Shown one piece after another: positions 59,784 through 64,000 of a DNA stretch of 64,000 bases. Location of the stretch: contig DAIPGN010000001.1 in the NCBI GenBank assembly GCA_036771835.1, positions 186,001 through 250,000 on the forward strand. The letters run 5' to 3'. This DNA is from UBA4877 sp002399285 (GTDB taxonomy: Bacteria > Bacillota > Thermoanaerobacteria > Thermoanaerobacterales > UBA4877). Every line of letters starts with the position of its first letter. The first letter of the stretch is position 1. The position numbers and the translations under genes were made by a program. The notes under the pieces are model-generated. The model saw nothing but the letters and a program-made list of their open reading frames with translations, did no database searches and was not told the DNA's origin.

Positions 59784-60971
59784 TTGAAGAATATAGTCTT
59801 AAAATTTGGTGGGACAATATTAAACGACAAAGAAATGAGGTCAAAAGCTGCAGGTCAAGTTTACAACTATTATTCAGAAGGATATGCTCCTATAGTTGTC
59901 GTTTCTGCACTGGGTCGTTATGGAGATCCTTATTCAACAGATACTTTGATTCAACTTGTAAAAGATGTAAATCCAAAAATTGAACCAAGAGAACTGGATT
60001 TGATCATGAGCTGCGGTGAAATTATATCCAGCGTTATATTCCATGCTGAATTGTCAGCTCTTGGCATTCCATCTATTGCCTTGACCGGTGCTCAAGCCGG
60101 TATAATGACAGACGATAACTTTTCTAATGCTGACGTAACCAAAATAAATACAAAAAACCTGTTTAAAATTCTTAGCCAAAAAATGGTGCCGATCATCTCG
60201 GGATTTCAAGGCGAATCAGAACATGGTGAAGTTACCACTTTGGGCAGGGGTACCAGTGATTATACCGCTAGTTTATTGGGGGCAAAGCTTAAAGCTGAAA
60301 GTATAATAATATTTAAAGATGTAGACGGGCTTATGTCAGCTGATCCTAAAATAGTTTCTGAAGCAAAAAATATCAGTCATATCAGTTACGAAGACGTTTT
60401 TCAAATGGCGGAATTTGGGGCCAAGATAATACATCCTTTAGCGGTTGAAGAAGCAATGAAGGCTGAAATACCATTGGTAATTAAAAACATAATAGATGAT
60501 GATAAATATACATTAATTGATAACAGCGGGTCAAATAATATTATTTCAGCTGTGACATATATGCCTAACAGAGTACAATTTGTAATAACCACGAACTCGG
60601 AAAATGATAGAAAATTAATTAATAAAATTTTTAACGCATTGGCTGAAAACGGCATCAGTATAGATCTTATTAGCATTTTCCCTGACAGAAAAATTTTTAC
60701 CATCGACAACTATTACGCGCAAATTACATCAGAAATAATAAAACAAACCTCTTTAAATTATTCTATAGTTGACCATCTTGTTAAAGTTTCTGTTATCGGA
60801 TGCAGGATGCGGGGAGTACCTGGTATAATGGCCAAAATAATTCAATCCTTCTCAGAAAACAGAATAGAAATACTGCAAACCGCCGACTCGCATAATTCAA
60901 TTTCATGTTTGGTAAAAGAAGATAATTATGAAAAAGCCGTTAGAATGTTATATAATATTTTTGGAATATAA
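59784..60971 (+). CDS. dapG: Aspartate kinase (DapG-type)
   Basis: Aspartokinase catalyses the first step of the diaminopimelate/lysine pathway. The 395-residue product starts at TTG after AGGTGG and has the kinase core with LKFGGTILND, MSCGEIISSVI, LTGAQAGIMTDD, GRGTSDYTASLLG and DVDGLMSADPK, then two ACT domains from about residue 265. The usual KFGGTS motif reads KFGGTI and the TDVDG motif reads KDVDG. Position after ymxH suggests a link to spore dipicolinate or cell-wall supply. Confidence 0.92.
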   Translation: MKNIVLKFGGTILNDKEMRSKAAGQVYNYYSEGYAPIVVVSALGRYGDPYSTDTLIQLVKDVNPKIEPRELDLIMSCGEIISSVIFHAELSALGIPSIALTGAQAGIMTDDNFSNADVTKINTKNLFKILSQKMVPIISGFQGESEHGEVTTLGRGTSDYTASLLGAKLKAESIIIFKDVDGLMSADPKIVSEAKNISHISYEDVFQMAEFGAKIIHPLAVEEAMKAEIPLVIKNIIDDDKYTLIDNSGSNNIISAVTYMPNRVQFVITTNSENDRKLINKIFNALAENGISIDLISIFPDRKIFTIDNYYAQITSEIIKQTSLNYSIVDHLVKVSVIGCRMRGVPGIMAKIIQSFSENRIEILQTADSHNSISCLVKEDNYEKAVRMLYNIFGI

Positions 60972-60991
60972 TTCTCATAAGAGGAGAAAAG

Positions 60992-61579
60992 ATGATGTTA
61001 GATTATTTATATAGATTGCCCGCAATGTTAATTGCTATTACAATTCATGAATTCAGTCATGGTTATGTTGCAAATAAATTGGGAGATCCTACACCCAAAA
61101 ATGCCGGAAGATTAACGTTAAATCCATTTGCACATATCGACTTATTAGGTGCCCTCATGCTATTTATATTTAGGTTTGGATGGGCCAAGCCCGTACCCAT
61201 TAATCCATATTATTTCAAAGATAGAAAATGGGGGATCATATACGTATCGATAGCTGGTCCTTTATCAAATTTGTTGATTGCCATAGCCTCTATGATTATT
61301 ATAAAGCATGTGCCTCTTAATGATGTTATTTTTAATATAGTGTTATTAATATACTGGTTTAATCTAAACTTATCAGTATTTAATTTACTTCCATTCTCTC
61401 CCCTTGACGGATCACATGTTTTATATTGTCTGCTCCCGCAGAAATATAGTTTTGATTTACAAAAATATGAAACTGTAGGGCAATTGCTGTTATTTGTTCT
61501 TTTAATTACAGGTGTTATCAATAACATTCTGAATCCGCTTTTAAGTGGAATAAATCGGCTCATTTTTTATATAACTTAG
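60992..61579 (+). CDS. M50-family site-2 metalloprotease
   Basis: This 195-residue membrane protein has the zinc site ITIHEFSHGYVAN (HExxH), then DPTPKNAGRLTLNPFAHID and a C-terminal FNLLPFSPLDGSHVLY with the third zinc-ligand Asp. It lacks a PDZ domain, unlike rseP in this window, and belongs to the short M50 group common in Clostridia directly upstream of scpA. The substrate is unknown. Two consecutive ATGs follow GAGGAG. Confidence 0.92.
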   Translation: MMLDYLYRLPAMLIAITIHEFSHGYVANKLGDPTPKNAGRLTLNPFAHIDLLGALMLFIFRFGWAKPVPINPYYFKDRKWGIIYVSIAGPLSNLLIAIASMIIIKHVPLNDVIFNIVLLIYWFNLNLSVFNLLPFSPLDGSHVLYCLLPQKYSFDLQKYETVGQLLLFVLLITGVINNILNPLLSGINRLIFYIT

Positions 61580-61594
61580 CAGGCGGTATCATTT

Positions 61595-62308
61595 ATGGAT
61601 TATAAAATAAAATTGGAATTATATGAAGGTCCTTATGAATTATTATATCATCTCATTAAAAATTCAAAAATAAATGTTTATGATATTTCCTTTGTAAATA
61701 TTATCGATCAGTATATGGAATATATCAATCACATTAATGAAACCAATCCGGAAATATTTTTCGATTTTATATTGATTACTTCTACTTTATTGGAAATAAA
61801 ATCCAAGATGCTATTGCCGAAAATCAAAAAAGAGGATGACATAAACACCACAGATGAAGCTATAGATGTTAAAAAAATCGACGAATTTTATTATAACTTG
61901 GAAGAATATAAAAAATATAAAAATGTTGCTGCAGAGTTAAGAAAAATTGAACTTACGGAGAATAATGTTTTTTATAAAACAGATACTGTGACCCTAAATA
62001 AAAAAAATAGTGCAGATATTAGTCAGATCGCAAAAATATATAAGAAATATATAAATAATTTTGATAAGCAATATAGTAAAGGTAAAAAATTTTCTATAAG
62101 GCAAAAGACAACATACATTTTAAATATACTAAGTAAGGTTAAACATATAACATTTGATAGATTTATTAAAAACAGCAAAACAAAAGAAGATGTAATATCT
62201 TATCTGATAGCAGTGCTTGAATTAGGCAAAAAAAATTTTATATATACATACCAATCATCTAATTTCGATGATATATTGATCAAAAGAGGGAAGACGAATG
62301 AACGATAA
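61595..62308 (+). CDS. scpA: Segregation and condensation protein A
   Basis: ScpA is the kleisin that closes the SMC ring in chromosome segregation. The 237-residue protein starts IKLELYEGPYELLYHLIKNSKINVYDI and has a Lys/Asp-rich middle with LEIKSKMLLPK, ending in the C-terminal winged-helix region (ISYLIAVLELGKKNFIYTYQ). scpB overlaps its end by 11 bases, the standard pair. Confidence 0.95.
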   Translation: MDYKIKLELYEGPYELLYHLIKNSKINVYDISFVNIIDQYMEYINHINETNPEIFFDFILITSTLLEIKSKMLLPKIKKEDDINTTDEAIDVKKIDEFYYNLEEYKKYKNVAAELRKIELTENNVFYKTDTVTLNKKNSADISQIAKIYKKYINNFDKQYSKGKKFSIRQKTTYILNILSKVKHITFDRFIKNSKTKEDVISYLIAVLELGKKNFIYTYQSSNFDDILIKRGKTNER

Positions 62309-62798
62309 TGCAATTCCTTTGATCGAGGCAATACTGTTTTTATCCGGACAACCATTGGGCAAAAAGCAATTAAGTGAAATGCTTGATATGCCGCAAAGCG
62401 ATGTTGAAAAAGCATTAAAAAAACTTGATGAGATATTAAATGACAGTATTCACGGAATACAAATAAGACATATAGACAATGGCTACTGTATCTGTACCAA
62501 GCCAGAATTGGGAGAGTATTTGAAAGAATTTCATACCAACGAAAGCAGATTATCAGATGCCGCTCTAGAAGCGCTTTCAATTATAGCATACAACCAGCCT
62601 ATTACAAAACTACAGATAGATGAAATCAGAGGAGTAAACTCTGAAAAAACTCTTCAGACGCTTACGGAAAGGCAGTTAATAAGAGAATCTGGAAATTTAG
62701 GGCTGCCAGGCAAGCCTGTATTATATGAAACCACCGATAAATTCTTAAAGTACTTTGGATTGAATAATTTGAAAGAATTACCTGAAATTGAACAATAA
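62298..62798 (+). CDS. scpB: Segregation and condensation protein B
   Basis: ScpB dimerises and binds ScpA in the SMC complex. The 166-residue product has two winged-helix domains: IEAILFLSGQPLGKKQLSEML near the start, and LSDAALEALSIIAYNQPITKLQIDEIRGVNSEKTLQTL in the second half, ending LKYFGLNNLKELPEI. All are typical. A strong terminator follows. Confidence 0.95.
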   Translation: MNDNAIPLIEAILFLSGQPLGKKQLSEMLDMPQSDVEKALKKLDEILNDSIHGIQIRHIDNGYCICTKPELGEYLKEFHTNESRLSDAALEALSIIAYNQPITKLQIDEIRGVNSEKTLQTLTERQLIRESGNLGLPGKPVLYETTDKFLKYFGLNNLKELPEIEQ

Positions 62799-62802
62799 TA
62801 TT

Positions 62803-62835
62803 AATTAATACACAATCGGTGTATTAATTTTTTTT
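62803..62835 (+). terminator. Rho-independent terminator after scpB
   Basis: AATTAATACAC pairs perfectly with GTGTATTAATT around a 5-base loop and runs into eight T. It separates the scpAB operon from the DUF2953-gerW pair. Confidence 0.9.
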
Positions 62836-62863
62836 ATGGAAAAAATAATACAGGGGTGTGTCA

Positions 62864-63400
62864 ATGCATTTGATAGTAATTTTATTTATTTTACTTTCTA
62901 TCATTTTATTAATGTTATCAATAACAACGATAAAAATACAGGCAAAAATTTATCAGAACATACAGATTGATTTTCAACTCTACTTAAATGGAATTTCACT
63001 GTATAAACCAAAAATAAGCCTAAATTTCGGGCAAATAATAAATTTATTTAACAATAAATCCACTGGCAAAATAAAGAAATATAAAAACATATTAAAAAAA
63101 ACGGTCCTAAGGCTATTGAAGAAACTTCATATCGAGAGATTTTCAGTCTCAATAGATATCGGTTTGATAGATGCTGCAAAAACTTGCATTACGGCAGGAT
63201 TTTTAAAAAACATCATCAGTTGTACATTAATATATGTCAATAGTAATATCAGTAAAATAGATAACTTTAATGTATTGATAAAACCGCAATTCAATACATT
63301 AAGCTTCGGATGTACTGCATATTGCATAATAAAAATAAGAGTTGGCTATATTATATTGGAGAGTATTAGGGCTTTAAATAATATAATTTTTAGGAGATGA
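62864..63400 (+). CDS. DUF2953 family membrane-anchored protein
   Basis: The 178-residue product has an N-terminal membrane segment of about 20 residues followed by a basic domain with a helical middle and a C-terminal hydrophobic strand region containing LSFGCTAYCIIKIRVGYII. This is the DUF2953 layout seen between scpB and ytfJ in spore-forming Clostridia. Function is unknown. ATG at 62864 is preferred over GTG 62858 given the GGGGTGTG binding site. Confidence 0.8.
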   Translation: MHLIVILFILLSIILLMLSITTIKIQAKIYQNIQIDFQLYLNGISLYKPKISLNFGQIINLFNNKSTGKIKKYKNILKKTVLRLLKKLHIERFSVSIDIGLIDAAKTCITAGFLKNIISCTLIYVNSNISKIDNFNVLIKPQFNTLSFGCTAYCIIKIRVGYIILESIRALNNIIFRR

Positions 63401-63404
63401 CCAA

Positions 63405-63815
63405 ATGGACGAAAATCCTATAAATAGCTTAATGGACACTACAATGGTAAATCTCAAACAGATGGTCGATGTGAATACTATAGTAGGCGATCCTGTTGAA
63501 TCTCCTGATGGGTCGGTTATTATTCCCATATCAAAGGTGAGTTTTGGATTTGTCGCAGGCGGTGGAGAATATGAAGGAAATACAAAAAAAGAAAAATCCG
63601 ATGATGTTAATGCATTGCCGTTTGCTGGGGGAAGCGGTGCCGGTATTTCTGTAAACCCGGTAGCATTTATGGTTGTTGGACAGGGGCAAATCAGACTGTT
63701 ACCCATAATGCAAAATCCAATATTGGATAGGTTATTTGATTTAACGCCGCAATTATTGGATAAACTTGAAACCCTGACTGAAAACATTAAAAAAAATAAT
63801 CATGATATTAAATAA
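63405..63815 (+). CDS. ytfJ: GerW family sporulation protein (YtfJ)
   Basis: YtfJ/GerW affects spore germination in B. subtilis. The 136-residue protein has VNTIVGDPVESPDGSVIIPISKVSFGFVAGGGEY in family fashion, a Gly-rich PFAGGSGAGISVNPVAFMVV segment, and an amphipathic C-terminal helix. The start follows AGGAGATGA, four bases after the DUF2953 stop. Its presence supports an endospore-forming host. Confidence 0.94.
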   Translation: MDENPINSLMDTTMVNLKQMVDVNTIVGDPVESPDGSVIIPISKVSFGFVAGGGEYEGNTKKEKSDDVNALPFAGGSGAGISVNPVAFMVVGQGQIRLLPIMQNPILDRLFDLTPQLLDKLETLTENIKKNNHDIK

Positions 63816-63845
63816 TAAAAGTGGGTCTATGCCCGCTTTTATTAT
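63812..63845 (+). terminator. Rho-independent terminator after ytfJ
   Basis: ATAATAAAAGTGGG pairs with CCCGCTTTTATTAT (one G-U) around a 6-base loop; the right arm carries four T. It overlaps the ytfJ stop. Confidence 0.85.
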
Positions 63846-63930
63846 AAGAAACCATTTTGATGGTATATGAAACGTATAGTGAGTATCTTTAACCATATAA
63901 TTAGTATATATGATTTTAAAAGGTGATATA

Positions 63931-64000
63931 ATGCGCCACAAGAAAATAATAATTATTATTTTATCAATTATTCTTCTGCTCCCCGCTGCTAATGCCTATG
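63931..64000 (+). CDS. Secreted protein, N-terminal start only (signal peptide; possibly a D-Ala-D-Ala carboxypeptidase)
   Basis: An ATG at 63931 follows AAGGTGATA and opens a frame to the window edge. The 23 visible residues are a signal peptide: MRHKK, a run of Ile/Leu, and an AANA-Y cleavage-site-like end. In many spore-forming Clostridia a DacF/DacB-type D-alanyl-D-alanine carboxypeptidase follows ytfJ, which fits a secreted protein here, but nothing beyond the signal peptide is visible. Confidence 0.6.
   Translation, partial: MRHKKIIIIILSIILLLPAANAY

Noticed and set aside
1..64000. Insertion sequences, prophage, CRISPR arrays, tRNA or rRNA genes
   Set aside because: No transposase, integrase, phage gene, regularly spaced repeats, cloverleaf or rRNA sequence was seen in reading the window.

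Overview
The window is a low-GC, gene-dense, almost entirely plus-strand chromosomal segment of a motile, spore-forming member of the Bacillota, most likely class Clostridia. The reasons are CodY and HslUV directly upstream of a fla/che operon, FliY instead of a simple FliN, the CheC/CheD adaptation branch, a PolC-type replicase, sporulation-linked YmxH and GerW/YtfJ, strong AGGAGG-type ribosome binding sites, and frequent TTG or GTG starts. I can place it no more precisely than that. No mobile element, CRISPR array, tRNA or rRNA is visible, and no gene-free stretch exceeds about 200 bases.

Layout: 1-153 is the 3' end of a ComM/YifB-type Mg-chelatase-like gene. The convergent pair yraN-rnhB (157-1145, minus) follows. 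dprA-topA starts divergently (1261-4411). hslV-hslU-codY (4521-7234) has its own promoter and ends in a strong terminator at 7261-7293. A new promoter at 7309-7337 then drives the roughly 29 kb motility and chemotaxis locus (7436-36337). That locus runs from rod/basal body (flgB, flgC, fliE, fliF) through switch and export ATPase (fliG-fliJ), hook (fliK, flgD, flgE), stator (motA, motB), C-ring (fliL, fliM, fliY, cheY) and export gate (fliO-flhA) to flhF, a PilZ protein, chemotaxis genes cheB, cheA, cheW, cheC and cheD, the motility sigma factor fliA, and a FapA-family gene.

From 36383 on are housekeeping operons in the usual Clostridial order: rpsB-tsf-pyrH-frr-uppS-cdsA-dxr-rseP-ispG-(glycosyltransferase)-polC, covering translation, ribosome recycling, UMP supply, phospholipid and isoprenoid synthesis, and replication. 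Next comes rimP-nusA-ylxR-ylxQ-infB-rbfA-nrnA-truB-ribF, then rpsO, pnp, dut, ymxH, dapG, an M50 protease, scpA-scpB, a DUF2953 gene, gerW/ytfJ, and the start of a secreted protein at the right edge.

I found no wholly new system. The items worth a second look are mostly regulatory RNA and locus architecture: a GNRA-capped hairpin with a broken U-tract in the rimP-nusA leader; structured leaders before rpsB and rpsO; a CodY-like box inside the fla/che promoter; the absence of flhG, with paired dyads in its expected place; a CheB without a receiver domain; and a 43-codon ORF overlapping nested palindromes between cheD and fliA.
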